In this document: positions 1-5,014 of the stretch, piece after piece
Numbering within the stretch: the first letter of the stretch is position 1
Layout: the number at the start of each line of letters is the position of its first letter
Origin: Clostridia bacterium
GTDB lineage: Bacteria > Bacillota > Clostridia > Oscillospirales > CAG-272
NCBI GenBank assembly: GCA_900754175.1
Contig: CAAEBS010000153.1
Location: forward strand, 1-8,194
DNA: 8,194 bases
Direction: 5' to 3'
Notes under the pieces: generated by a model
Databases searched by the model: none
Told to the model about the DNA's origin: nothing
What the model saw: the letters and a program-made list of their open reading frames with translations, nothing else
Translations under genes and position numbers: made by a program

Positions 1-27
1 GATAAGGTATAATATTTTTCGCAAATT
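1..27 (+). repeat. Left terminal inverted repeat of the IS256-family element
   Basis: Aligned without gaps to the reverse complement of 1461-1487, about 21 of 27 positions match, including an unbroken inner 15-bp block (TATTTTTCGCAAATT at 13-27). The outer tip is less conserved. The true end may lie a base or so left of the window. Confidence 0.8.
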
Positions 28-49
28 AAAAAAAGATCGGGCAAAAGTA

Positions 50-78
50 TAGACATGTTCCGAAAACTCTGGTAGAAT
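50..78 (+). promoter_or_regulatory. Putative sigma-A promoter of the transposase gene
   Basis: TAGACA at 50-55 (5 of 6 to TTGACA) and TAGAAT at 73-78 (5 of 6 to TATAAT) are separated by 17 bp. They lie 40 bp before the transposase start and inside the IS, so the element carries its own promoter. Confidence 0.65.
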
Positions 79-117
79 GAAGTCACCACAACAAACATTC
101 GAAAGGAGATTTGGAAC

Positions 118-1296
118 ATGTCCAAGGATATTATACAACTGAATGAGGAGGTTGTCAAGAACGAATTAAAGGAATTGGTTAGAAACAGTGTGGAGGAAAC
201 GCTGAACGAGCTGTTGAACAAAGAAGCGGAGGAGTTAACGAGCGCGGCAAAGTACGAGCGAACCGAGGCGCGTCAGGGCTACCGTTCGGGGCATTACAGC
301 AGAAAACTGACCACGACCTCCGGCGAGGTACGCCTTGAGGTGCCGAAGCTGAAAGGAGTACCGTTTGAGACGGCGATCATCGAGCGTTATCGTCGCCGGG
401 AGAGTTCGGTGGAAGAAGCCCTGATCGAAATGTACCTTGCCGGCGTCTCAGTGCGTCGCGTAGAAGATATTTCTGAAGCCCTGTGGGGCAGTCGTGTGTC
501 AGCATCCACCATCAGCGAGCTGAATCAGAAAGCGTATGTCCATATTGAAGAATGGCGTAATCGCAAGTTGTCCGGAAAGTACCCGTATGTCTATGTGGAC
601 GGTATTTACCTGAAGCGCAACTGGGGCGGAGAGTTTGAAAATGTCAGTATCCTTGTAGCCATAGGAGTTGACGAAGATGGTTACCGCGAAATAATCGGTG
701 CTGCCGAAGGCATGAAAGAGGATGCCGACAGTTGGAAGAACTTCCTTATTTGGCTCAAAGAGCGCAGGCTCGACGGTGTAAAGCTCGTGATCGGGGACAA
801 GTGCCTCGGCATGTGCAACGCCGTGGCAGAAGTCTTTCCGGAGGCAAAATACCAGCGTTGCACCGTACATTTCTATCGCAATGTTTTCTCTGTAACACCA
901 AGGAAACATATGCGCGAGGTCACACGGATGCTCAAAGCGATCCACGCACAGGAGAGCAAAGAGGCAGCACGTAAGAAAGCTCAGGACATCGTAGAAAAGT
1001 TGCGTTCCATGCGGCTGAATGAGGCAGCTAAAAAGGTCGAGGACGGCATTGAAGAAACCCTGACTTACATGGACTTTCCGTCACAACACTGGCTGAAGAT
1101 CCGTACGAACAATGTCATTGAGCGGATGAATCGTGAGATACGACGCAGAACGAGAGTTGTTGGTACATTCCCAGACGGAAAATCTGCTCTCATGCTGGTC
1201 TGTGCCAGACTGCGGTATGTTTCGGGAAAGGAGTGGGGAACCAAGCGGTATCTATGTATGAAATATCTGACCGAAGCCGCAACAGGAGTGGCATAA
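118..1296 (+). CDS. IS256-family (mutator-type) DDE transposase
   Basis: This 392-residue protein is the transposase that cuts and inserts the surrounding IS. The length is typical for IS256 transposases (about 390-410). The N-terminal 90 residues hold the helical DNA-binding part and the family-typical stretch RSGHYSRKL (57-64) followed by LEVPKLK. The catalytic triad is visible as D161 in YVYVDGIYLK, D227 in LVIGDKCLGM and E335 in RTNNVIERMNRE. The C(2)H motif C248-H251 lies between the second D and the E, as in the family. The RRRTRVVGTFPDG segment after the glutamate is a hallmark of the group. The start is set by AAAGGAG at 102-108, nine bases before the ATG. No frameshift or internal stop is seen, so the enzyme may be active. 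Confidence 0.96.
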   Translation: MSKDIIQLNEEVVKNELKELVRNSVEETLNELLNKEAEELTSAAKYERTEARQGYRSGHYSRKLTTTSGEVRLEVPKLKGVPFETAIIERYRRRESSVEEALIEMYLAGVSVRRVEDISEALWGSRVSASTISELNQKAYVHIEEWRNRKLSGKYPYVYVDGIYLKRNWGGEFENVSILVAIGVDEDGYREIIGAAEGMKEDADSWKNFLIWLKERRLDGVKLVIGDKCLGMCNAVAEVFPEAKYQRCTVHFYRNVFSVTPRKHMREVTRMLKAIHAQESKEAARKKAQDIVEKLRSMRLNEAAKKVEDGIEETLTYMDFPSQHWLKIRTNNVIERMNREIRRRTRVVGTFPDGKSALMLVCARLRYVSGKEWGTKRYLCMKYLTEAATGVA

Positions 1297-1312
1297 GTGC
1301 AGCAATCAAATA

Positions 1313-1436
1313 GCATATGCCGCCGGCGGAGTCAAGGGTCAAGATGAACGGCTTCGCCGCCCCTGACACCGCTGCCGGCATATGCTCTGCGGCAATCAAG
1401 CGGGGCTTCGCAGCCCCCTCGCCGGACTTTCCGGCG
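1313..1436. repeat. GC-rich hairpin cluster in the IS 3' non-coding tail
   Basis: Between the transposase stop and the right inverted repeat are three hairpins in a row. The first has outer arms GCATATGCCG (1313-1322) and CGGCATATGC (1376-1385), an imperfect middle stem GTCAAGGG/CCCCTGAC and an inner CGGC-TTC-GCCG. The second pairs GGGGCT (1402-1407) with AGCCCC (1412-1417) across a TCGC loop. The third pairs CGCCGG (1420-1425) with CCGGCG (1431-1436). A T-run follows at about 1445-1452. The cluster could end transposase transcription or be a structured RNA. It is notably more GC-rich than the IS ends. Confidence 0.7.
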
Positions 1437-1443
1437 CATAACT

Positions 1444-1803
1444 TCATTTTTTCAGAGTCGAATTTGCGAAAAATACTTGACAGTACCCTTTGCAGTTATT
1501 CATCTCCTGCATCCAGCGAAGAGAATCAATGGCTTTTAACTTTTCGTCAATGCCTCTTGCCTTGGCAAATTCGGCAGTCAGCCGCCTGACTGTTTCTTTT
1601 GCTTCCGCGTCAACCAAGTACAGATGTTCATTCAGCTTTCCGGTTGTTAAAAGCGGCGTGTATGTCCCTTTGCGGTGCGCTTTAATGAAAGCAAGGTACA
1701 GGTCACCATACTTTCCGATGGGATGATGTGTCTGTTCCGGCAAGGTAAGGTCTGGATAGAGGTACCCGCTTTCTTCGTGATAGGTTAATTGAATTTGTTT
1801 CAT
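1444..1803 (-). CDS. tnpV: TnpV family protein, 3' end replaced by IS256 insertion
   Basis: This encodes a TnpV-type protein, a small conserved product of Tn4451/Tn4453-like and related clostridial elements with no firmly established role. The match rests on the family pattern of TYHEESGYLYPDLTLPE near the N-terminus, then PIGKYG, TYTPLLTTGKLNEHL and the late RWMQEMNN. The start at 1803 follows AGGAGG at 1811-1816 with a 7-base gap; an earlier in-frame ATG at 1830 has no such site. Residues 1-105 are native. The IS right end enters just after MNNCK, and the remaining 14 residues (GYCQVFFANSTLKK) are read from the IS. The normal tail after MNN (usually an AEEIV-type helix) is lost. The protein keeps near-normal length (119 residues) but may not function. 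Confidence 0.85.
   Translation of the reverse strand: MKQIQLTYHEESGYLYPDLTLPEQTHHPIGKYGDLYLAFIKAHRKGTYTPLLTTGKLNEHLYLVDAEAKETVRRLTAEFAKARGIDEKLKAIDSLRWMQEMNNCKGYCQVFFANSTLKK
1461..1487 (-). repeat. Right terminal inverted repeat of the IS256-family element
   Basis: The minus strand reads GGTACTGTCAAGTATTTTTC followed by GCAAATT and matches the left end best over its inner 15 bases. It interrupts the tnpV reading frame after codon 105, so this position fixes the right edge of the IS to within a base or two (1487 or 1488). Confidence 0.82.
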
Positions 1804-1834
1804 AATCGTTCCTCCTGCTTGTTTTATCACCTAT

Positions 1835-1863
1835 ACTATAACGCTTTTGAGCCGTTTTCGCAA
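1835..1863 (-). promoter_or_regulatory. Putative promoter of tnpV
   Basis: On the minus strand TTGCGA (1863-1858) is followed after exactly 17 bp by TATAGT (1840-1835), 32 bp before the tnpV ATG. The -35 box lies inside the hairpin of the plus-strand terminator at 1850-1885. Confidence 0.7.
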
Positions 1864-1885
1864 ATGTGCGAGAGCGGCTTTTTCT
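1850..1885 (+). terminator. Putative intrinsic terminator overlapping the tnpV promoter
   Basis: A 13-bp stem pairs 1850-1862 with 1867-1879 (AGCCG/CGGCT outside, TCGCA/TGCGA inside, two G-T wobbles between) around an AATG loop and runs into a TTTTT tract at 1879-1883. The orientation would stop plus-strand transcripts arriving from the left, including read-through from the IS. Confidence 0.6.
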
Positions 1886-1886
1886 G

Positions 1887-1917
1887 TCCTCAAAAATTTT
1901 GAGGATTTTTTCTTTTT
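1887..1917 (+). terminator. Second putative plus-strand terminator
   Basis: TCCTCAAAA (1887-1895) and TTTTGAGGA (1897-1905) form an inverted repeat, in practice a 7-bp stem with a 5-nt loop, followed by a T-run (1906-1917) broken by one C. It stands directly after the previous hairpin. Together they insulate the oriT region from transcription from the left. Confidence 0.6.
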
Positions 1918-2002
1918 GCAGGATAAAAATGCTTCGTTCGTTGCGGTTAACAGATGGAAAGGCGAAGCCTATCTTTCTATACCAACAACAAGGAGGAGCA
2001 AT

Positions 2003-2026
2003 ATGCCAAGATTGCATCATTATTAG
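2003..2026 (+). CDS. Putative seven-codon leader peptide (MPRLHHY)
   Basis: An ATG at 2003 is preceded by AAGGAGG (1990-1996) with an ideal six-base gap, one of the best ribosome binding sites in the window, yet the frame stops at TAG (2024-2026) after seven codons. The stop abuts the first hairpin of the array, and codons 2-5 form one arm of a long-range pairing with 2077-2085. This layout resembles leader peptides that control downstream genes by attenuation. No similarity to a known leader is recognised. A longer frame (1954-2271) overlaps the same DNA but has no ribosome binding site and looks non-coding. Confidence 0.45.
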   Translation: MPRLHHY

Positions 2027-2380
2027 CCGCTGAAACCGAAAGAGCGGCTATGCCGTGTGAAAAACAAAAAAGCACGGCAATCTTGTCCGCGCGATGCGTG
2101 CGGACAAGCGGTAAAGAATGGGAGTCTGCATTCGCAAACGGATACGAATGCGGCGAGGATTCTTTGCCGTCGGTAGTCCTGTGGACTACCGAAAAGGGAA
2201 TCCAACGGGAACGGTTGGCACACGACTTTGCTCCGCAAAGTATAGTGTGTTACACCGTAATAACGCAGTGACTCAAAACAGAAGTTTTGAGTCACCGCTT
2301 CGGTGGCAATGTTCGTCCGCTATGAAGCGGGCGGACGCTGACACCGGAGCAAGAGCCGTGGCAACGGCGAGCGTTGTTGC
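2007..2380. repeat. Array of consecutive hairpins around oriT
   Basis: This gene-free stretch is packed with inverted repeats: 2024-2031/2043-2050 (TAGCCGCT arm), 2051-2057/2073-2079 (TGCCGTG), 2082-2090/2100-2108 (CTTGTCCGC), 2109-2119/2159-2169 enclosing 2128-2134/2145-2151 (GCATTCG), 2170-2179/2183-2192 (TCGGTAGTCC, 3-nt loop), 2202-2206/2214-2218, the oriT hairpin 2225-2231/2235-2241, 2268-2279/2284-2295 (12-bp perfect), 2293-2297/2301-2305, 2314-2320/2331-2337 (CGTCCGC) and 2355-2359/2364-2368. A competing pairing joins 2007-2015 with 2077-2085. Such structure may act in single-stranded transferred DNA, in the leader RNA of the relaxase operon, or both. Confidence 0.8.
2225..2255 (+). 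other. oriT: Origin of transfer (oriT), MobV/pMV158 type
   Basis: The sequence holds the 7-bp hairpin ACTTTGC/GCAAAGT (2225-2231, 2235-2241) followed at once by ATAGTGTG and TTACAC. From memory, pMV158 oriT reads AAAGTATAGTGTG/TTA with a hairpin just before the nick. AAAGTATAGTGTGTTA is present here at 2238-2252 apart from alignment at the edge, and the nick is expected between 2249 and 2250. A further small inverted repeat GTGT/ACAC straddles the nick. A MobV relaxase gene starts 186 bp downstream, as expected for its cognate site. With this polarity the transferred strand would start at 2250 and carry the relaxase gene in early. Confidence 0.82.
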
Positions 2381-2435
2381 GGTGTTCTTCGCATCCCCCG
2401 TATCTATGAATACAACAAACAGGAAAGGAAAAACA

Positions 2436-3428
2436 ATGTACGCAATACTACGATTTCAAAAGAAAACCGGTGGAAAACTGCTGAACACGCAAAAGCATAA
2501 TGAGCGGCAAAAAGAACGCTACAAATCCAATCCAGACATTGATCGTGAGCGAAGCGATAAGAACATTCATCTAAAAGCGCCTCCGCCCGAAGGATACAAA
2601 CGGGCGGTGTTGGAACGCACGGAGAAGGCGGGATGCCGCCTTCGTAAGGACAGCGTAATGATGATTGAAACGCTGATCACCGCTTCGCCGGAGTTGTTCC
2701 GGGAGATGTCACGGGAAGAAATGATGGATTTCATGAAAAGAGCATACACCTTTGTTGCCGAGAGAGTCAGAGAGGATAACATTGTATCCGCTGTCATTCA
2801 TCTCGACGAAAAGACGCCGCATATGCATCTGTGCTTTGTCCCATTGACAAAGGATCATCGTCTGTGCGCGAAAGAAATTCTCGGCAACAGGACCCATCTG
2901 TCAAAATACTGGCAGGATGGGTTCTTTGAATATATGCACGAGCAGTATCCGCAACTGGAGCGCGGAGAGCCTGCCGCAGAAACCAAACGAAAGCACATTC
3001 CGGTTTGGCTTTACAAGAAGGGAGAACATCTTGATCGGATGTATGGGCAAGTCAAAGAGATATTGGACAATATCGGGATGCTCAATGCCAAGGGAAAGTC
3101 CAAAGAAGCATTGGAGCTTCTTCGTCAATGGTCGAAGGAGGGCGAGTATTTTTCCTCCAAGATCAAAGAGGTGACCGGGCATATCGACGGTTTGAATGCG
3201 GAAGTGAACAAGTGGCAATCCAAGTATAATTCCGAGCGCCGTATAGTAGAGCAGATGTCGGATTACAACAAGGCAGCCAATTCGACGATTGAAGAACAGG
3301 AATATGAGATCGGTCGTCTGATTCGGCAAAACGACCGCTACCGCGAGCTTTTGGACCGCATCCCGGATGAAATATACGAGGAGATTACAAATACACGAAG
3401 CAAAAACAGAGATAGAGGAGAAAGATAA
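2436..3428 (+). CDS. MobV-family (Pre/Mob, TnpZ-like) relaxase
   Basis: This 330-residue protein nicks oriT and pilots the strand during mobilization by a helper conjugation system. The N-terminus MYAILRFQK is the standard opening of Pre/Mob proteins. Motif I is HNER at 21-24 with NPDID at 32-36. The metal-binding motif HLDEKTPHMH lies at 122-131 (H122, D124, E125, H129, H131), matching the MobV HxDExxPHxH pattern. Residues 235-305 are rich in charged heptads and probably form a coiled coil, the region used for dimerization or partner contact in the family. The start follows AGGAAAGG at 2421-2428. The open frame continues upstream to 2118 but crosses oriT and is not believable as coding there. 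At 330 residues it is on the short side for Pre/Mob proteins (about 400), the difference being at the C-terminus. The stop codon directly abuts the next start. Confidence 0.93.
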   Translation: MYAILRFQKKTGGKLLNTQKHNERQKERYKSNPDIDRERSDKNIHLKAPPPEGYKRAVLERTEKAGCRLRKDSVMMIETLITASPELFREMSREEMMDFMKRAYTFVAERVREDNIVSAVIHLDEKTPHMHLCFVPLTKDHRLCAKEILGNRTHLSKYWQDGFFEYMHEQYPQLERGEPAAETKRKHIPVWLYKKGEHLDRMYGQVKEILDNIGMLNAKGKSKEALELLRQWSKEGEYFSSKIKEVTGHIDGLNAEVNKWQSKYNSERRIVEQMSDYNKAANSTIEEQEYEIGRLIRQNDRYRELLDRIPDEIYEEITNTRSKNRDRGER

Positions 3429-4361
3429 ATGACGATACCAACAAAGGATAAAAACGAAAATGATCTGAAAATCCTGCTCGGAGAGAATAATTTGCAGGAA
3501 AATGAAGCGCAAACGCCGCACGCAATTGCACTTGCAAAACTGCACCCATTCCATGAGCATCCCTACAAGGTAGAGGATAACGACGAAATGGCAGAACTTT
3601 GTGAGAGTATCTGCACGCACGGGGTTTTGTCGCCCATTCTTGTCCGACCGACAGAGGACGGGGAATATGAAATTGTTTCCGGTCACAGGCGGGTATTTGC
3701 TTGCCGCAGGCTGGGACTTAAAGATGTCCCTGCTATTGTACAACCGATGACACAAGAGGAAGCAGTGCTGAAGATGGTGGACAGCAATCTGCACCGCGAA
3801 CGGTTGTTGCCGTCCGAGAAAGCGTTTGCCTACAAAATGAAACTGGATGCGATCAAGCACAGAGGAAAAAGTTTGTCGCAAGTTGCGACAAAGTCAGATT
3901 CCGCAGCAGAAGTCGGTGCGGCAATGGGGGAAAGCCGGGATATGGTATTCCGCTATATCCGGCTGACAAATCTTGTCCCACCGCTTCTTGATATGGTGGA
4001 TGAAGGCAAAATAGCATTGATGCCTGCCGAGCGGTTATCCTATCTAACCGAGGAAGAACAACTGGCACTTGCAGACATCATGGAAGACCTTGAAGTAACA
4101 CCGTCCCTGTCGCAAGCCGTCAAGTTAAAAGACCTCAGTGCATCACATCGGCTGGATCCCGATACGATGTATGAGGTCATGGAGAAACCGAAAGCGAATC
4201 AAAGAGAAACCGTCAAACTGGATGCTGACACGCTCCGTCGCTTCTTTCCGGATTATACACCGAAACAGATGGAAACCGCCATTCTGCGGATGCTGGAGGA
4301 AGCGGAAAGAGAACGCCAACGGCAGAAAATACTTCGTAGATCAAGAGACGATGCGAGGTGA
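3429..4361 (+). CDS. parB: ParB/RepB/Spo0J-family partition-like DNA-binding protein
   Basis: The 310-residue product has the ParB N-terminal (ParB/Srx) fold, with the nucleotide-binding GHRR box at 85-88 in EIVSGHRRVFACRRLG. The linker SNLHRERLLPSEKAFAYKMK (119-138) follows, and a helix-turn-helix core probably covers about 145-185 (LSQVATK, then VGAAMGESRDMVFRYIRLT). The C-terminal part (265-310) ends in a very charged helix. Known ParB proteins bind centromere-like parS sites and load onto DNA as CTP-dependent clamps. No ParA partner is visible here, so true partition is uncertain. The ATG begins on the base after the relaxase stop, with AGAGGAG inside the relaxase gene as ribosome binding site, which implies one operon and translational coupling. 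A role in maintenance or regulation of the mobile element, or in handling oriT DNA, is inference. Confidence 0.9.
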   Translation: MTIPTKDKNENDLKILLGENNLQENEAQTPHAIALAKLHPFHEHPYKVEDNDEMAELCESICTHGVLSPILVRPTEDGEYEIVSGHRRVFACRRLGLKDVPAIVQPMTQEEAVLKMVDSNLHRERLLPSEKAFAYKMKLDAIKHRGKSLSQVATKSDSAAEVGAAMGESRDMVFRYIRLTNLVPPLLDMVDEGKIALMPAERLSYLTEEEQLALADIMEDLEVTPSLSQAVKLKDLSASHRLDPDTMYEVMEKPKANQRETVKLDADTLRRFFPDYTPKQMETAILRMLEEAERERQRQKILRRSRDDAR

Positions 4362-4636
4362 TGCGATTGACGGTATGGAAAATACTCAAATACAAAGTCA
4401 AATATTTTTTGAAAGAGGTTCTTCTGCTATATGTCTGGTTGCAACATGACCGGAGTGGAGAGTATAAGCCAAGGTCAAGTGTTCCGAGGCACGAGATAGA
4501 AGCAATCGTTCATACCTTTTATCCGGCGATTGCGGCTTTCTTTGAATCGGAAGAAGGCAAGCGGGAGTACGAGGAGTGGAAGGCTAAACGGGAAGAACGA
4601 AAGGAAAAGAAAACACCTGCCGAACGGTCGGCATAA
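4361..4636 (+). CDS. Small charged protein of the mobilization operon, unknown function
   Basis: The ATG at 4361 overlaps the parB stop (TGATG), so translation is probably coupled; a GTG one codon upstream is an alternative start. The 91-residue product has a hydrophobic stretch near the N-terminus (about 14-28, YFLKEVLLLYVWL) and a conserved-looking segment EIEAIVHTFYPAIAAFFESEEGKREYEEWKAKREE toward the end, described here only by its ends: it runs from about residue 46 to 80. It finishes in a lysine/glutamate-rich helix. Similar short proteins with an 'ESEEG-rE(f/y)e-WK' pattern sit beside relaxase genes in clostridial mobile elements, from memory. No function is known to me. It is the last gene before a strong terminator. 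Confidence 0.7.
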   Translation: MRLTVWKILKYKVKYFLKEVLLLYVWLQHDRSGEYKPRSSVPRHEIEAIVHTFYPAIAAFFESEEGKREYEEWKAKREERKEKKTPAERSA

Positions 4637-4640
4637 CCAA

Positions 4641-4690
4641 AGCCCTTGCGGACAGTGGACATTCCACCGCCCGCAAGGGCTTCTTCTATT
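4641..4690 (+). terminator. Intrinsic terminator of the relaxase-parB operon
   Basis: AGCCCTTGCGG (4641-4651) pairs perfectly with CCGCAAGGGCT (4671-4681), with an inner GTGG/CCAC stem, followed by TTCTTCTATTTCTTT. It starts four bases after the stop of the last operon gene. The stem is symmetric, but only the plus strand has the T-rich tail. Confidence 0.8.
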
Positions 4691-4722
4691 TCTTTGCATT
4701 GAAATTCGGATATTCGATAGAA

Positions 4723-4766
4723 ACAAAAAATCCGAACGCCTCTCCTATTCGGAAAGTGTTCGGATT
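4723..4766 (-). terminator. Intrinsic terminator of tRNA-Pro
   Basis: On the minus strand AATCCGAAC (4766-4758) pairs with GTTCGGATT (4737-4729), followed by TTTTTTG. It begins about ten bases after the tRNA CCA end, the normal place for a tRNA terminator. Confidence 0.75.
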
Positions 4767-4775
4767 ATTCGTATG

Positions 4776-4852
4776 TGGTCGGAGTGAGGTGATTCGAACA
4801 CCCGGCCTCTTGGTCCCGAACCAAGCGCTCTACCAAGCTGAGCCACACCCCG
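4776..4852 (-). tRNA. tRNA-Pro (anticodon CGG)
   Basis: The minus strand folds as a complete 77-nt tRNA: acceptor CGGGGTG/CACTCCG with one G-T pair, D stem GCTC/GAGC with an AGCTTGGTA loop, anticodon stem CTTGG/CCAAG with loop TTCGGGA giving anticodon CGG (plus-strand 4816-4818), a 5-nt variable region, T stem GGGTG/CACCT with loop TTCGAAT, discriminator A and an encoded CCA. It decodes CCG proline codons. The 3' end faces the mobile DNA on the left, which makes it a candidate integration target. Confidence 0.97.
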
Positions 4853-4865
4853 ACGATACCTGAAT

Positions 4866-4894
4866 ATTATATCATGCTTTTTTGCGTTTGTCAA
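4866..4894 (-). promoter_or_regulatory. Consensus sigma-A promoter of tRNA-Pro
   Basis: The minus strand has TTGACA (4894-4889), a 17-bp spacer and TATAAT (4871-4866), both boxes perfect. Transcription would start near 4859, only a few bases before the mature tRNA 5' end at 4852. Confidence 0.9.
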
Positions 4895-4973
4895 GCGATT
4901 TTGAAAATTATGCCGGGCAGATTTCAAAAATTTCGGAATTTTTTCGCTTTCCCACCGGCATTGATTCTGCACG

Positions 4974-5004
4974 CAGGCGTCTCCGGTGTCCCCGGAGCCG
5001 CCTG
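4974..5004 (-). terminator. Hairpin at the 3' end of the transporter gene, possible terminator without U-tract
   Basis: Two 6-bp blocks, CAGGCG (4974-4979) with CGCCTG (4999-5004) and CTCCGG (4981-4986) with CCGGAG (4992-4997), form a GC-rich stem with a single mismatch and a 5-nt loop, 11 bp after the stop codon. No T-run follows on the minus strand, so it may protect the RNA end or need a factor to terminate. Confidence 0.5.
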
Positions 5005-5014
5005 AACTGAAATT

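Larger units (their letters stand above)
1..1487 (+). mobile_element. IS256-family insertion sequence, apparently complete
   Basis: The element is bounded by inverted repeats at 1-27 and 1461-1487 and carries one transposase gene of IS256 type. The first bases (GATAAGGTAT) resemble the GATAAAG start I recall for IS256 itself. The right end lies inside a tnpV reading frame, which marks that side of the insertion. IS256 elements normally duplicate 8-9 bp of target. If the right end is 1487, the duplicated target should start with CTTTGCAG (1488-1495), and its partner would lie just left of the window, so it cannot be checked here. Length (about 1.49 kb) is slightly above the usual 1.3-1.5 kb because of a 165-bp hairpin-rich tail after the transposase. 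Confidence 0.85.

Noticed and set aside
1954..2271. 105-residue plus-strand frame over the hairpin array
   Set aside because: No ribosome binding site at its ATG, composition dictated by inverted repeats, and it ends in oriT. The better start signal at 2003 is in another frame and gives only seven codons.
2007..2380. CRISPR array
   Set aside because: The repeats are inverted, differ from each other and are not evenly spaced; no cas gene is present.
2377..2406. Promoter for the relaxase just before its start (TTGCGG, 18 bp, TATCTA)
   Set aside because: The -10 box is poor and the spacing is not ideal; not enough to call over transcription from further upstream.
2118..2435. N-terminal extension of the relaxase frame (about 106 residues before M at 2436)
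   Set aside because: It runs through the hairpins and oriT, has no ribosome binding site, and the family N-terminus MYAILRFQK with a good site begins at 2436.
2901..3881. 326-residue minus-strand frame opposite relaxase and parB
   Set aside because: It spans two solid plus-strand genes that carry family motifs; its own sequence has none.
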